Positions 38,396 through 48,819 of a stretch of DNA of 64,000 bases are shown piece by piece (within the stretch, counting starts at the first letter, position 1; each line of letters starts with the position of its first letter). The position numbers and the translations under genes are program-made. The notes below the pieces were generated by a model, which was not told the origin of the DNA, did not search any database, and saw only the letters and a program-made list of their open reading frames with translations. This DNA comes from Methanosarcina barkeri str. Wiesmoor. Lineage in GTDB: Archaea; Halobacteriota; Methanosarcinia; Methanosarcinales; Methanosarcinaceae. The DNA lies in the NCBI RefSeq assembly GCF_000969985.1, contig NZ_CP009526.1, positions 2,542,001 to 2,606,000 on the forward strand, read 5' to 3'.

Positions 38396-38694
38396 AATCA
38401 GTTTTTTTCTCCTAATCTGCCCTAAGGTCTTAAAGAAATCAACTTCAATGTACAATACATACATTAAAAAATATATTATCAACGTCAGTCAATTCATTTT
38501 CGAAAAATTTATATTCTGCTGATATTTATATATCCTGGTGTAATAGTGAGACCAGCGGAATATGTCTGAAATATCTGCTATTAAATTGCTTTATTTTGCA
38601 AACAAAAGCAAAATATAGCTTTTTGAAACCCTATTGCAAAACACTTTCCAGTAAAATAAGAATTGAATCAATAAAAAACGAAGGAGGAAAATAT

Positions 38695-38832
38695 ATAGAA
38701 AGAAATGAAGATGCCTGGGATAAGCAACTAAAGCCAGACATGAAACACTATCGAGGCTGGCATTTGATATTTCTGGTCGTTCTTATGCTTGTCAACGTAT
38801 ATATAGAAATTAAATGGCTTTTCTTTAGCTAA
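38695..38832 (+). CDS. Small single-span membrane protein (45 aa) with putative ATA start
   Basis: From ATA 38695 the product reads ERNEDAWDKQLKPDMKHYRG, then one membrane helix (WHLIFLVVLMLVNVYIEI) and KWLFFS. AGGAGG (38682-38687) lies exactly 7 nt upstream of the ATA. The ATGs nearby (38704, 38710) are out of frame. The open frame extends upstream to 38596 but that part is AT-rich and lacks a ribosome site. Very small single-helix proteins like this are common in methanogens; function unknown. Confidence 0.6.
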   Translation: MERNEDAWDKQLKPDMKHYRGWHLIFLVVLMLVNVYIEIKWLFFS

Positions 38833-39019
38833 AAATTGAAAAACAGCTTCCAACAGAGTTTTTCGGTAATCTCAGGAAAAAGTTTCATATTCAATTTACT
38901 GTTTTCCTGTATTAGGCTCTGGATATGAACAGCCTGTTTCTGTGTAACTTCATTAAGCTGGACTATCTGCTTGTTCTTTGTAAGCATTTGCTTATAAAGT
39001 GCCTAGTTTACTTTTGACC

Positions 39020-39377
39020 TGAAACCAGAGCCTCCCATTTATTCCCCTTTCCAGAACATGGCTGTTAAGAATAAATGGCTTATCAGCCTGCGTGTTCTGC
39101 TTATGTAATGTAAAGTACCTTCAGAAAAGCCTAACTTCTTCCAGCCAACGTAAGAAATATAATGTAAAGTACCTTTAGAAAAGCCTAACTTCTTCCAGTA
39201 AATGTAAAAAATATTGAAAATGTAAAAAATGTTGAGAATCTTTTGTCTTATTTCATAGGAATCAATTCTTTCAATTTCATACTCAGGCTTAACAAAATCC
39301 AGTTTTTCTTTTTTGCTTGTTAATGTTTTTGAATATGCATATTCAAGAACTCTAAGGTTTTCAGCAGTGGGATTCAA
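39020..39377 (-). pseudogene. Possible C-terminal remnant of a Cas1-like protein with an internal duplication
   Basis: The frame reads PTAENLRVLEYAYSKTL, DSYEIRQKILN, then WKKLGFSKGTLHYI twice (a tandem duplication of about 70 bp), and in a shifted frame KQNTQADKPFILNSHVLERG. The Lys-Lys-Leu-Gly-x-Ser-Lys-x-Thr-Leu-His-Tyr motif is, as I recall it, near the C-terminus of some Cas1 proteins. No catalytic part or CRISPR array is nearby. The identification is tentative. Confidence 0.45.
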
Positions 39378-39536
39378 AAAGTTCCATATGCACAGCTTTA
39401 TACTGTAAAATTACTGTAAAATCTATCTATTCTGAAGACATAACTTTAAAAAAATAAAATTAGTGAACTACTTGTTCTCCTATTGAACTATGGTCCTACT
39501 ATTATACTTATAATTTACACATCATCTACACATCAT

Positions 39537-40184
39537 CTACACATCATCCAGATATCTCTGCAGCTTATCCGCAAGTTTGCCAATATGAATACCATCAACA
39601 AATGCATGATGAACCTGGACTGCAAACGGCATCAGTAATTTGCCTTCCCTTTCCTGATATTTTCCCCAATCAAATATGGGCTGTGCTTTTTCCCTGTTTC
39701 CGAAATCCGTGTGCGAAATATGCGTAAACGATATCCAAGGCAAGGCAGAGAATTGATATACATCGTTTTCTACAGGTCCTGTAAAATGTTCTTTTTGATT
39801 TTCTGCCATTACGGTTGCCAGTTGTACAAACTTCTCAATCGTGTCCTGCATGGGAACATATACTACCTTGAATAACTCTGTTTCTTTATCCAGATATGTA
39901 AATGAGGTATCAATGGACTCATATAACACAACTTTACCGTCAAGAAAACGATACCGAAATTCCTCGATTTCATTTGCGCATTTCGTAACAGCAAATATAA
40001 ATGCCATCGTAAATGACCAGTTATTTTCTTTAACGCGCTTTTTAAAATTCGTCACATCAAGTTCAAAACTTACACAATATTCAGGCTGCGCTGCATTCCT
40101 GTATATTTGACAATAATCTTTTCTTTTCCATGTTTCAAGATCTATTGTTTGGTATCTGTTTCCCACATTTACACCTTTGTTCAA
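39537..40184 (-). CDS. Chloramphenicol acetyltransferase-like protein (CatA family)
   Basis: The 215-aa protein follows the CatA fold: N-terminal RKDYCQIYRNAAQPEYCVSF, central VVYVPMQDTIEKFVQLAT, LPWISFTHISHTDFG, and the catalytic HHAFVDGIH with its active His near residue 187. It is a cytoplasmic trimer in the known family and transfers acetyl from acetyl-CoA to a hydroxyl. True antibiotic activity is not implied. The given start is TTG 40184; GTG 40166 is better placed after AAAGGTG and gives 209 aa. A broken copy lies at 35338-35520. Confidence 0.88.
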   Translation of the reverse strand: MNKGVNVGNRYQTIDLETWKRKDYCQIYRNAAQPEYCVSFELDVTNFKKRVKENNWSFTMAFIFAVTKCANEIEEFRYRFLDGKVVLYESIDTSFTYLDKETELFKVVYVPMQDTIEKFVQLATVMAENQKEHFTGPVENDVYQFSALPWISFTHISHTDFGNREKAQPIFDWGKYQEREGKLLMPFAVQVHHAFVDGIHIGKLADKLQRYLDDV

Positions 40185-41273
40185 TAAAATCTACATTACT
40201 ATATATTTCCCTTTTTAATTTCACGACTTATTTTCGCTATAAATTCCATACATTACCCTTTCTCAAGTGTTTTTTTCTGGGAGCTATCCAGATGACCTGT
40301 AAGAGATCAGAGCCTAAACCAGGAAGAAGAAAACGAAGGACAAAGAAAAACGAAGGACAAAGAAAAACGAAGGACAAAGAAAAACGAAGGACAAAGAAAA
40401 TGAATGACAAAGAAAAGCTCTCTACAAGCTTTAAACCGGCTTCTGAGATATTTATGAGCAAATTTTTTGAAAATCAAGTTTCATCTTCGTATACTTCATC
40501 ATTTGTAATAAGATGACATATTATCGTTGCAAGAATGGTTTTATTGACTTTAAAATGAAATATAGCCTTGAACCTCTTATGGATTTGAAAATACGAGAAT
40601 TTAAAAGCATTTCTAAGTTTTTGGATCAACTCTCAAAGAGCATACTTTCGAGTCACTATACGTAAATTCTGGCTCTTCGTTACTTTTATGTTAACTTAAT
40701 ATATAATCATTAAAATATTCTAAAGTAGATAAATATTTATACAATAAATATAATTTACCCACTCATCATATGGTTGAAACCACAAACCTTACTCTTCTTG
40801 CATTTTCCCGATTGATTTACACTTTATTTTTTGGGGCTCTGCTTTGGTTTCACAGGTTTATTAACCTATTTTGCAGGAGGGACGGTTTTTCCAAACTGAA
40901 AGTATTGAATGAGAACAGGATAAAAATTAAAAATGAGAAAAATGAAAAATTCGTTTACGACATATTTCATTCAATATTTCTTTATTAGAAAATTATCTCT
41001 TTTGCTGACTAATACTTTCAATCCGCTATATCACTTTATTAATAAAAGGGATCGCTTTTTGTTACATATGCTGAATTTTCACGTGTTCAGACCTGAAGAA
41101 TATAGACTCCCATACATTAAACATTCACCTTAAACATTCACCTTAAACGTTCACCTTAAACGTTCACCTTAAACATTCACTTTAAACATTCACCTTAAAC
41201 ATCCATACACTAAATTCTGACCTTAAATTCTCATCTAACCGATTCAACTGGACAAAAACCCGAGAGAAGGAAA
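40185..41273. other. Gap of about 1,090 bp with two tandem arrays and weak small frames
   Basis: A 17-bp unit (ACGAAGGACAAAGAAAA) is repeated about four times at 40332-40400. A 13-bp unit (TTAAACATTCACC) is repeated about seven times at 41119-41212, just before uvrA. Small frames at 40513-40665 (50 aa, ATG) and 40770-40988 (72 aa, one hydrophobic stretch) have no ribosome site and are not convincing. The 3' half should hold the uvr promoter. Confidence 0.6.
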
Positions 41274-44200
41274 ATGAAAAATATTATTATTAAAGGGGCA
41301 CGGGAACACAACCTGAAAAACATCACGGTTGAACTCCCGCGGGACAAATTAATCGTTATTACAGGGGTATCAGGCTCAGGGAAATCTACCCTGGCTTTTG
41401 ACACAGTTTATGCCGAAGGGCAGCGGCGCTATGTTGAGTCACTCTCGGCTTATGCGCGGCAGTTCCTCGGGCTTATGAACAAGCCGGATGTGGACAGCAT
41501 TGAGGGGTTATCTCCGGCAATATCCATTGAACAGAAAACGACCTCGAAAAATCCCAGGAGTACGGTTGGGACAGTTACTGAAATTTATGATTACTTGAGG
41601 CTGCTTTTTGCAAGAGTCGGTACTCCTTACTGTCCGACCCACAACATAAAAATCGAGTCTCAATCTCCTGAAAAGATTGCGGACAGCCTGAGCAGGGAAT
41701 GTGAGGGTATGATTACCATCCTCGCACCTGTAGTCCGCCAGAAGAAAGGGACATACCAGCAGCTCTTCAGAGAACTAAACAGTGAAGGCTTCACCCGGAT
41801 GAGGGTAAACGGCGAGATTCACAGGACTGACGATGAGATTACCCTTGACCGCTACAAGAAACATGATATCGAAGTCGTGGTTGACCGGTTGGACCCTTCA
41901 GAAGACCGCTCAAGGCTTGTTGAGGCCTGTGAAAATGCTCTAAATAAGGCAGATGGGCTCTTAATCGCGGTTGATTCGGAAGGAAAAGACCACCTTTATT
42001 CTTCAAATATGGCCTGCCCTGTTTGCGGCATGGCTTTTGAAGAACTCCAGCCCAGGATGTTTTCTTTCAACAGTCCTTTCGGAGCCTGCGAGGCCTGCAA
42101 TGGGCTCGGGATCAAGATGGAGTTCGATCCTGACCTCATTATTCCGAATAAAAAGCTCTGCCTTGCAGACGGAGCTGTTGCTCTGTACAGGAACTATCTG
42201 GACAGTTACCGGAGCCAGCACCTTGCAGCCGTGGCAAAGCATTTCGGTTTTGACATATTTACTCCTATTGAGGACCTCACAGATGAGCAGTATAATGCTC
42301 TCATGTATGGCTCGGACGAACTTATGCAGTTCAGTATGAGCATGAAGAACGGGGATGCCCACTGGTCTCATAAGGGTACCTGGGAAGGGTTGCTCCCGCA
42401 GTCCGAGAGGCTGTACAGCCAGACAAAATCTGAATACCGCCGAAAAGAACTTGAAAAATTCATGCAGGTTAAGCCCTGTCCAAAATGTGAAGGCAAGCGC
42501 CTGAAGGAAAAAGTGCTTGCAGTAAAGTTCGGCGGGAAATCCATTGTAGATGTATCCAATCTCTCAATTCTGGAGTGTATACAGTTTTTCGAAAACGTGG
42601 AGCTCTCGGAAAAGGAAAAAGAGATCGCAAAACAGGTCTTAAAAGAAATTCGCTCCAGGCTCGGTTTTTTAGAGCATGTAGGGCTCGGCTATCTTACTCT
42701 TTCGCGAGGTGCAGGCACTCTCTCAGGCGGAGAAGCCCAGCGAATCCGATTGGCTACTCAGATTGGCTCAAATCTCATGGGCGTACTCTATGTTCTCGAC
42801 GAACCCTCAATAGGGCTGCACCAGAGAGACAATGAGCGTCTTATCCGTACTCTCAAGACCTTGCGGGACCTTGGAAATACCCTTATTGTCGTGGAACATG
42901 ATGAAGATACTATATGGGCTGCGGACTATGTTCTTGATATTGGGCCAGGTGCAGGCGTTCATGGAGGTTATGTGGTAGCCGAAGGCACCCCTGAAGAAAT
43001 TGAGAAAAATCCGGAATCCCTGACAGGTCAGTACCTCTCAGGAGAAAAACAGATAAAACCGCCTGCCCTTCGCCGTCATAGTGACGCGTTCTTAAGGCTT
43101 AAAGGATGCAGAGCGAACAACCTGAAGGATATAGACGTGAATATTCCTATAGGGGTTCTGACCGTAGTTACAGGGGTCTCAGGTTCCGGGAAGTCAACGC
43201 TAATTTATGATACCCTGTACAAAGCCCTGATGAAAAAGATAAATAAATCAAGTGTAACACCAGGGGACTATGACGAGCTTGTTTTCGATTCCGAGATCGA
43301 CAAGGTAATTGTTATTGACCAGAGCCCCATCGGCAGGACTCCTCGCTCAAATCCTGCCACCTATACCAAGGTCTTTGATGCCATAAGGCAGGCTTTTGCC
43401 GAAACAAAGGAAGCAAAAATCAGGGGTTATAAGAATGGGCGTTTCTCCTTCAACGTAAAAGGAGGGCGCTGTGAAGCCTGCCAGGGAGAAGGACTGATAA
43501 AAATCGAAATGAATTTCCTGCCTGATGTATACATCGAGTGTGAGGAATGCAAGGGTAAACGCTACAACCGTGAAACTCTTGAGGTAAAGTACAGGGGCAA
43601 GTCGATTGCTGAAGTCCTGGATATGACCGTCGAAGAGGCTGCCGAACACTTTGAAAACATTCCTTCAATCAAACGCAAACTCGATACTTTAATAAGAGTT
43701 GGACTGGGCTATATCAAACTCGGCCAGAGCTCAACAACGCTTTCCGGTGGGGAAGCCCAGAGGATCAAGCTGACAAGGGAACTCTCCAAAAAGTGTACCG
43801 GGAAGACGATTTACCTCCTTGATGAACCCACAACCGGGCTTCACTTCCATGACGTCAAAAAACTCATCGCAGTTCTCAACAGGCTTGTAGCAAAAGGAAA
43901 CACAGTGGTTGTAATAGAGCATAACCTGGATGTAATCAAATCAGCAGACTATATCATTGATCTGGGTCCCGAAGGCGGGAACGCAGGTGGAGAAATTATT
44001 GCCGAGGGAACTCCGGAGGAAGTGTCCACTGTTCAGGGAAGTTATACTGCACGCTTCCTTGCTCCTAAACTTTCACAGTCATATCTCGACATGTCGGGAG
44101 AAGAACCTGTTGAAGCTGTTTTTGAAGAAGGGGAAGAGTTTGAGGCCGATTATGAAGATCTTAATGATAATCAGAATGAGGAGGATTCCGAAGACTTTGA

Positions 44201-44300
44201 AGAAGACTCGGAGGAAGACTCCGAAGACTCCGAAGACTCCAGAGGTTTCAAACACAGTAAACATAGAGCCGACAATGCATTTCAGGAACAATTGATTTAA
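41274..44300 (+). CDS. uvrA: Excinuclease ABC subunit A
   Basis: The 1008-aa protein is a complete UvrA: Walker [10 protein letters not shown] near residues 31-39 and again near 640, two ABC signatures LSGGEAQRI, and Walker B motifs [11 protein letters not shown] and [11 protein letters not shown]. Two zinc modules are intact: CPVCG ... CEACNGLG and CEACQGEG ... CEECKGKR. UvrA scans DNA for damage and loads UvrB. After about residue 945, where bacterial UvrA usually ends, there is a strongly acidic tail (repeated Glu/Asp/Ser units). GAGAAGG precedes the ATG. First gene of the uvrA-uvrC-uvrB cluster; bacterial-type repair acquired by methanogens. Confidence 0.97.
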   Translation: MKNIIIKGAREHNLKNITVELPRDKLIVITGVSGSGKSTLAFDTVYAEGQRRYVESLSAYARQFLGLMNKPDVDSIEGLSPAISIEQKTTSKNPRSTVGTVTEIYDYLRLLFARVGTPYCPTHNIKIESQSPEKIADSLSRECEGMITILAPVVRQKKGTYQQLFRELNSEGFTRMRVNGEIHRTDDEITLDRYKKHDIEVVVDRLDPSEDRSRLVEACENALNKADGLLIAVDSEGKDHLYSSNMACPVCGMAFEELQPRMFSFNSPFGACEACNGLGIKMEFDPDLIIPNKKLCLADGAVALYRNYLDSYRSQHLAAVAKHFGFDIFTPIEDLTDEQYNALMYGSDELMQFSMSMKNGDAHWSHKGTWEGLLPQSERLYSQTKSEYRRKELEKFMQVKPCPKCEGKRLKEKVLAVKFGGKSIVDVSNLSILECIQFFENVELSEKEKEIAKQVLKEIRSRLGFLEHVGLGYLTLSRGAGTLSGGEAQRIRLATQIGSNLMGVLYVLDEPSIGLHQRDNERLIRTLKTLRDLGNTLIVVEHDEDTIWAADYVLDIGPGAGVHGGYVVAEGTPEEIEKNPESLTGQYLSGEKQIKPPALRRHSDAFLRLKGCRANNLKDIDVNIPIGVLTVVTGVSGSGKSTLIYDTLYKALMKKINKSSVTPGDYDELVFDSEIDKVIVIDQSPIGRTPRSNPATYTKVFDAIRQAFAETKEAKIRGYKNGRFSFNVKGGRCEACQGEGLIKIEMNFLPDVYIECEECKGKRYNRETLEVKYRGKSIAEVLDMTVEEAAEHFENIPSIKRKLDTLIRVGLGYIKLGQSSTTLSGGEAQRIKLTRELSKKCTGKTIYLLDEPTTGLHFHDVKKLIAVLNRLVAKGNTVVVIEHNLDVIKSADYIIDLGPEGGNAGGEIIAEGTPEEVSTVQGSYTARFLAPKLSQSYLDMSGEEPVEAVFEEGEEFEADYEDLNDNQNEEDSEDFEEDSEEDSEDSEDSRGFKHSKHRADNAFQEQLI

Positions 44301-44522
44301 AACGTTTTTAACATTTATTTGGTGAATTTAAGCCGGTTTAATATAATTTAAACCCAATGAAAGCATAATTATGCTGATTAAACTAATTAAATTGATTAAA
44401 TTGATTAAATTGATTAAACCAATTAAACCGATTCAACTGATTAAACCGATTCAACTGATTAAACTGATTAAATGATTTAAGCTCCCTTTAAAAACTTAAA
44501 AACTTGAAAAAGAGGTTTAAAA
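44301..44522. repeat. Short-unit tandem repeats between uvrA and uvrC
   Basis: A 10-12-bp unit of the type TTGATTAAA/CTGATTAAA is repeated at least ten times (44378-44475). GAGG lies just before the uvrC start. Confidence 0.8.
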
Positions 44523-46082
44523 ATGATTGACCTGGAGGCTCTTCCTCACCTGCCTGGCTGTTATCTTTTCAAGAATGAAGAAGGGACTGTGATTTACGTG
44601 GGCAAGGCAAAGGACCTCAAAAAGCGGGTAAGCAGCTATTTCCAGAAACGAGAACATGACCCAAAAACCGCGAGCCTTATAGAGGCTGTAAGGGGCTTTG
44701 ATTTTATTGTCACGAATACGGAAGTAGAGGCTTTCCTTCTTGAAAACACCCTTATTAAGAAACACTGGCCAAGGTACAACATTCTTCTAAAAGACTCAAA
44801 GCGGTATGCCTGTATTCACTTAACAGAAGAAAAGTTTCCAAGGATCAGGCTTTCCAGGAAAAAGGCAGACAACGGAAGCTTTTTTGGGCCCTTTGTCTCG
44901 GCAAAGGAAAGAGACTACATTTTTGAGGTTGTAAGAAAGACCTTCCAGCTCCGGACCTGCAAAAAGATGCCGAAACGGGCCTGCCTTAGATATCATATAG
45001 CGGCATGCAGCGGGCCCTGCATAGGTGCAATTTCCGCGGAAGACTATGCCGAGAAAGTGAAAAAAGCGGCTTCAGTCCTGAAAGGCAATATCAGAGAGCT
45101 TATCGAGTCTATGGAAAAAGATATGAGAGAACTGGCATCGAGGCAGCAGTTCGAGCAGGCCATGGCTCTCAGGGACGAGATTGCAGCCCTTGAGTATCTT
45201 CAGGAAAAACAAAATATGGAGAGGCAGAAAAAGCATAATGAGGATATTCTGAACTACATTGTCAGGGATGATACTGTTTATCTCATGCTCTTCAAGGTCT
45301 ACAAAGGTACGCTTGAAGATAAGCAGGACTATGTTTTTGCCTTTGGGGAAAATTTCCTGGAAGAATTTCTTGTACAATATTATTCCGAGAACGAACCTCC
45401 TGAAGAACTGATTCTTCCTGAGCCTCTTGAAGAATCGCTTGTTGATTTCCTTTCTCACGTCAAAGGAACAAAAGTCAAAGTTACGGTTCCGAAACAGGGA
45501 GAGAAAAAGGAACTTCTCGACCTTGCCCTGAAAAATGTTGAGATAGGTTTCTTTGGAGACCGGAAAAAGCTCGAAGCCTTGCAAAGTAAGTTATCTCTTC
45601 CGAAACTTCCGAATGTCATAGAATGTTTTGATATTTCTCATCTCTCAGGTACGTCTACTGTCGGTTCAATGGTTCAGTTCCGGGGTGGCAGACCTGATAA
45701 ACACAATTATCGTCGCTTCAAGATCGAGAGTGTTGAAGGAATCGATGACTTCGCTTCCATTGCAGAGGTTGTACGCAGGCGTTATTCCCGTTTGCTCGAG
45801 GACAAACATGACCTGCCTGATTTGATTATTATAGACGGGGGAAAAGGACAGCTCTCTTCAGCTTTTCAGGAACTCAGAAAGCTCAAAGTCAGAGTTCCTC
45901 TTATCTCAATAGCCAAGCGGGAAGAAGAAATCTATGTGCCCGGAATCAAGTCTCCTCTTCCAATAAAAAAAGAAGAGAAAGCCTCTCTTTTTGTCCAGGA
46001 GATCCGGGACGAAGCCCACAGGTTTGCAATTACCTACAACCGCCTGCTGAGGCAAAAATCTATGATTCCTAAAAATGATTGA
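44523..46082 (+). CDS. uvrC: Excinuclease ABC subunit C, short form
   Basis: The N-terminal GIY-YIG nuclease (PGCYLFKNEEGTVIYVGKAK, residues 10-29) is followed by the Cys-rich CRYHIAACSGPC-like region, a UVR UvrB-binding helix (ASRQQFEQAMALRDEIAALE), and the RNase H-like nuclease with ECFDISHLSGTSTVGSM and LIIIDGGKGQL, closing at RDEAHRFAITYNR. The 519-aa length is about 90 residues short of E. coli UvrC: the C-terminal tandem helix-hairpin-helix domain is missing. It makes the 3' and 5' incisions in the UvrB-DNA complex. Confidence 0.96.
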   Translation: MIDLEALPHLPGCYLFKNEEGTVIYVGKAKDLKKRVSSYFQKREHDPKTASLIEAVRGFDFIVTNTEVEAFLLENTLIKKHWPRYNILLKDSKRYACIHLTEEKFPRIRLSRKKADNGSFFGPFVSAKERDYIFEVVRKTFQLRTCKKMPKRACLRYHIAACSGPCIGAISAEDYAEKVKKAASVLKGNIRELIESMEKDMRELASRQQFEQAMALRDEIAALEYLQEKQNMERQKKHNEDILNYIVRDDTVYLMLFKVYKGTLEDKQDYVFAFGENFLEEFLVQYYSENEPPEELILPEPLEESLVDFLSHVKGTKVKVTVPKQGEKKELLDLALKNVEIGFFGDRKKLEALQSKLSLPKLPNVIECFDISHLSGTSTVGSMVQFRGGRPDKHNYRRFKIESVEGIDDFASIAEVVRRRYSRLLEDKHDLPDLIIIDGGKGQLSSAFQELRKLKVRVPLISIAKREEEIYVPGIKSPLPIKKEEKASLFVQEIRDEAHRFAITYNRLLRQKSMIPKND

Positions 46083-46140
46083 TTCCTAAAAATGATTGAT
46101 TCCTAAAAATGATTGATTCCAAAAATCCTAGATTCCTGAA
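46077..46140 (+). repeat. 17-bp tandem repeat after uvrC (ATTGATTCCTAAAAATG)
   Basis: About 3.5 copies start at the uvrC stop codon. Confidence 0.85.
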
Positions 46141-46216
46141 AATCATTAATTAGTTACTGCTACTATTGTATATATGTCCGTCATTTAAATCTCCAGAATT
46201 TTAAGGTTTTGGTTCT

Positions 46217-48229
46217 ATGAAATCTTCAGATAAGACATCCCAAGCTGTATCTAAAAAAGTCATCGACACAATACGAGATACCCGATATTGGGACAGCCCG
46301 CAGTTCAAGTTGGTTTCCGATTTTGAACCAAAGGGTTCCCAGCCGCAGGCAATCGAAAAACTTGTGGAGGGGCTTGAAAAAGGGGAGCAGTACCAGACCC
46401 TGCTTGGGGTAACAGGGTCAGGGAAGACCTATACTGTTGCAAATGTCATAAACCAGGTCAGGAGACCAACCCTTGTTATTGCTCACAACAAAACCCTTGC
46501 TGCCCAGCTTTATAACGAATTCAAGGAGTTCTTCCCTGAAAACAGGGTGGAGTATTTTGTTTCCTATTATGATTACTATCAGCCCGAGTCCTATCTTCCT
46601 GCCAGGAACCAGTATATTGAGAAGGATGCTCAGATTAACCCGAAAATCGAGCAGATGCGGCTTGCTGCTACTGCTTCCCTGATGTCACGCCAGGATGTTA
46701 TTGTAGTTGCATCCGTATCCTGTATCTACGGGCTTGGCAATCCTGAAAATTTCCAGAAAATGGGGTTTGAATTAAAGGTAGGAGATAAGGTCCAGAGAAA
46801 AGAAATACTGCAAAAGCTCGTTGAAATCCAGTTCGAACGGAACGACCTTGAACTTATGCCAGGGCGCTTCAGGGTAAAAGGAGATACCATTGATATTATT
46901 CCCGGATACTTTGATAATATTATCCGGATTGAGCTTTTTGGAGATGAGGTCGACCGGATTTCCGAGGTGGACAAGCAGACTGGTCAGCGAACGGGAGAGA
47001 TGGACTATTTCTTTGTTTATCCTGCCAGGCACTATGTAATTCCTGAGGAGGAGCAGAAAAGTGCAATTCAGTCCATCCTCGAAGAGCTCGAAGAACATCT
47101 TCCTGAACTCGGGCTGCTCGAATCTCACAGGTTGAAACAGCGCACGATTTATGATATGGAAATGATTCAGGAAACCGGCAGCTGTAAAGGTATTGAAAAC
47201 TATTCTCGGCATTTTGACCACAGACAGCCAGGAGAACAGCCTTTCTGCCTGCTTGACTATTTCCCTGAGGATTTCCTGATGGTAATTGATGAGAGCCACC
47301 AGACCATCCCGCAGCTTCATGGGATGTACAACGGGGACCGCTCAAGGAAGAAGAGTCTTGTCGATTATGGGTTCAGGCTTCCCAGTGCTTACGATAACAG
47401 GCCTCTTAAGTTCGACGAATTCGAGAAGTACATGAGAAACGTGATTTTTGTCTCGGCAACACCTTCCGATTATGAAAGAGAGCACTCAGCTCATATCGTG
47501 GAACAGATTATCCGCCCAACAGGGCTTGTTGACCCTGAAGTGGAAATTCGTCCTCTCGAAGGGCAGGTCAGAGATGTCATGCAGGAGATTCGGAAGATTG
47601 TGGAAAGGGGAGACCGTGCTCTTGTAACCACCCTGACAAAGAAACTTGCGGAAGAACTGACTGAGTATCTTGCAAGGAACGAAATAAAAGCTCGTTACCT
47701 GCACTCGGATATTAAAACAATAGAAAGGACTGAGATTATCCGCGAGCTCCGCCTTGGAAAATTCGATGTCCTTGTAGGGATAAACCTGCTCAGAGAGGGG
47801 CTTGATATTCCGGAAGTGGGCTTCATTGGCATACTGGATGCGGATAAGGAAGGATTCCTGAGGGACTCAAAAAGCCTGATCCAGATCATAGGCCGCGCGG
47901 CCCGGAATGCCAGCTCGAAGGTTGTCCTGTATGCCGATAACATGACGGATTCTATCAAAAAAGCCGTTACTGAGACCGAACGCCGCCGTTCCATGCAAAT
48001 CGCCTACAATAAGGAACACGGCATAGTCCCGACAACTATCAGAAAACCAATTAGAGAAAAAGTTGTGGATATTACCGACACAAAACACATCCCGAAGACC
48101 GATATTCCCAATATGATTATCGAACTGGAAACCGAAATGAGGGAAGCTGCTGACAGGCTGGACTTCGAAAGGGCAATTCAGGTAAGGGAAATGATAAAGA
48201 AGCTGGAAAAAGAGATAAAAGTAGTCTGA
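46217..48229 (+). CDS. uvrB: Excinuclease ABC subunit B
   Basis: The 670-aa protein has the helicase motifs of UvrB: Walker A GVTGSGKTYT (about 60-69), the beta-hairpin region YYDYYQPESYLPARNQYIEKD, DESHQTIPQLHGM, and motif VI IQIIGRAARN. The C-terminal UVR domain (EMREAADRLDFERAIQVREM) binds UvrC. The length equals bacterial UvrB. UvrB verifies damage handed over by UvrA and recruits UvrC. Order uvrA-uvrC-uvrB with 130-220-bp spacers suggests linked but possibly separate promoters. Confidence 0.97.
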   Translation: MKSSDKTSQAVSKKVIDTIRDTRYWDSPQFKLVSDFEPKGSQPQAIEKLVEGLEKGEQYQTLLGVTGSGKTYTVANVINQVRRPTLVIAHNKTLAAQLYNEFKEFFPENRVEYFVSYYDYYQPESYLPARNQYIEKDAQINPKIEQMRLAATASLMSRQDVIVVASVSCIYGLGNPENFQKMGFELKVGDKVQRKEILQKLVEIQFERNDLELMPGRFRVKGDTIDIIPGYFDNIIRIELFGDEVDRISEVDKQTGQRTGEMDYFFVYPARHYVIPEEEQKSAIQSILEELEEHLPELGLLESHRLKQRTIYDMEMIQETGSCKGIENYSRHFDHRQPGEQPFCLLDYFPEDFLMVIDESHQTIPQLHGMYNGDRSRKKSLVDYGFRLPSAYDNRPLKFDEFEKYMRNVIFVSATPSDYEREHSAHIVEQIIRPTGLVDPEVEIRPLEGQVRDVMQEIRKIVERGDRALVTTLTKKLAEELTEYLARNEIKARYLHSDIKTIERTEIIRELRLGKFDVLVGINLLREGLDIPEVGFIGILDADKEGFLRDSKSLIQIIGRAARNASSKVVLYADNMTDSIKKAVTETERRRSMQIAYNKEHGIVPTTIRKPIREKVVDITDTKHIPKTDIPNMIIELETEMREAADRLDFERAIQVREMIKKLEKEIKVV

Positions 48230-48679
48230 AAGGAAAGTACCCTAAGAGGATGATGAGACCTTTTATCTCTCTAATTTTTTTGATCTCTCTTTTTCATACA
48301 GTTTACGCACTTGATCAGGACGGAATTTCTCAATAGATATACTGTCGGATAATAACAGTATTTTATTTGTTGTTTTGTCTTAGGAATCAGTTCCAAGATT
48401 TAATGACAAAGTAAGCATGACATTATTACATAATTATAGAATTATAAATTTGTGTAGTGATCTTGCACTTAACTTTATCACTAGATTTTGGAACTGAGGC
48501 AATATCTTTTATATTTATCTTTGAATATGAGTCGCGACATATACTTAAATAAATAATTTATCACTAAATCATTAAACAATAAAAATATTAGAAAGTAATC
48601 CCAGACTCAAAATCAGTTTGAAAATTGCACTGTTAGAGAATATGGACATAAAAGTTATAAGGAATTAGATACGAGAAAT
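48230..48679. other. Gap of about 450 bp, no gene seen
   Basis: AT-rich; a single poorly placed ATG frame at 48250 is short. Contains no recognised site apart from the inverted repeat listed next. Confidence 0.5.
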
Positions 48680-48724
48680 TTATGGAGTTCAAATGTACGC
48701 TCCAGGTTCAGCTGAACTCCATAA
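48680..48724. promoter_or_regulatory. Perfect 12-bp inverted repeat upstream of the exported protein
   Basis: TTATGGAGTTCA (48680-48691) and its exact reverse complement (48713-48724) flank a 21-nt loop, about 95 bp before the GTG of the next gene. It could be an operator or an RNA hairpin. Confidence 0.5.
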
Positions 48725-48819
48725 TACACGCCCTAAGAGGCACCTATTAAGTTAGCTTTGCGTATATTTAAACTTGCTTAATCCTGCCTCCTGGGTAAAA
48801 TATTAAGGAGGAATACAAA

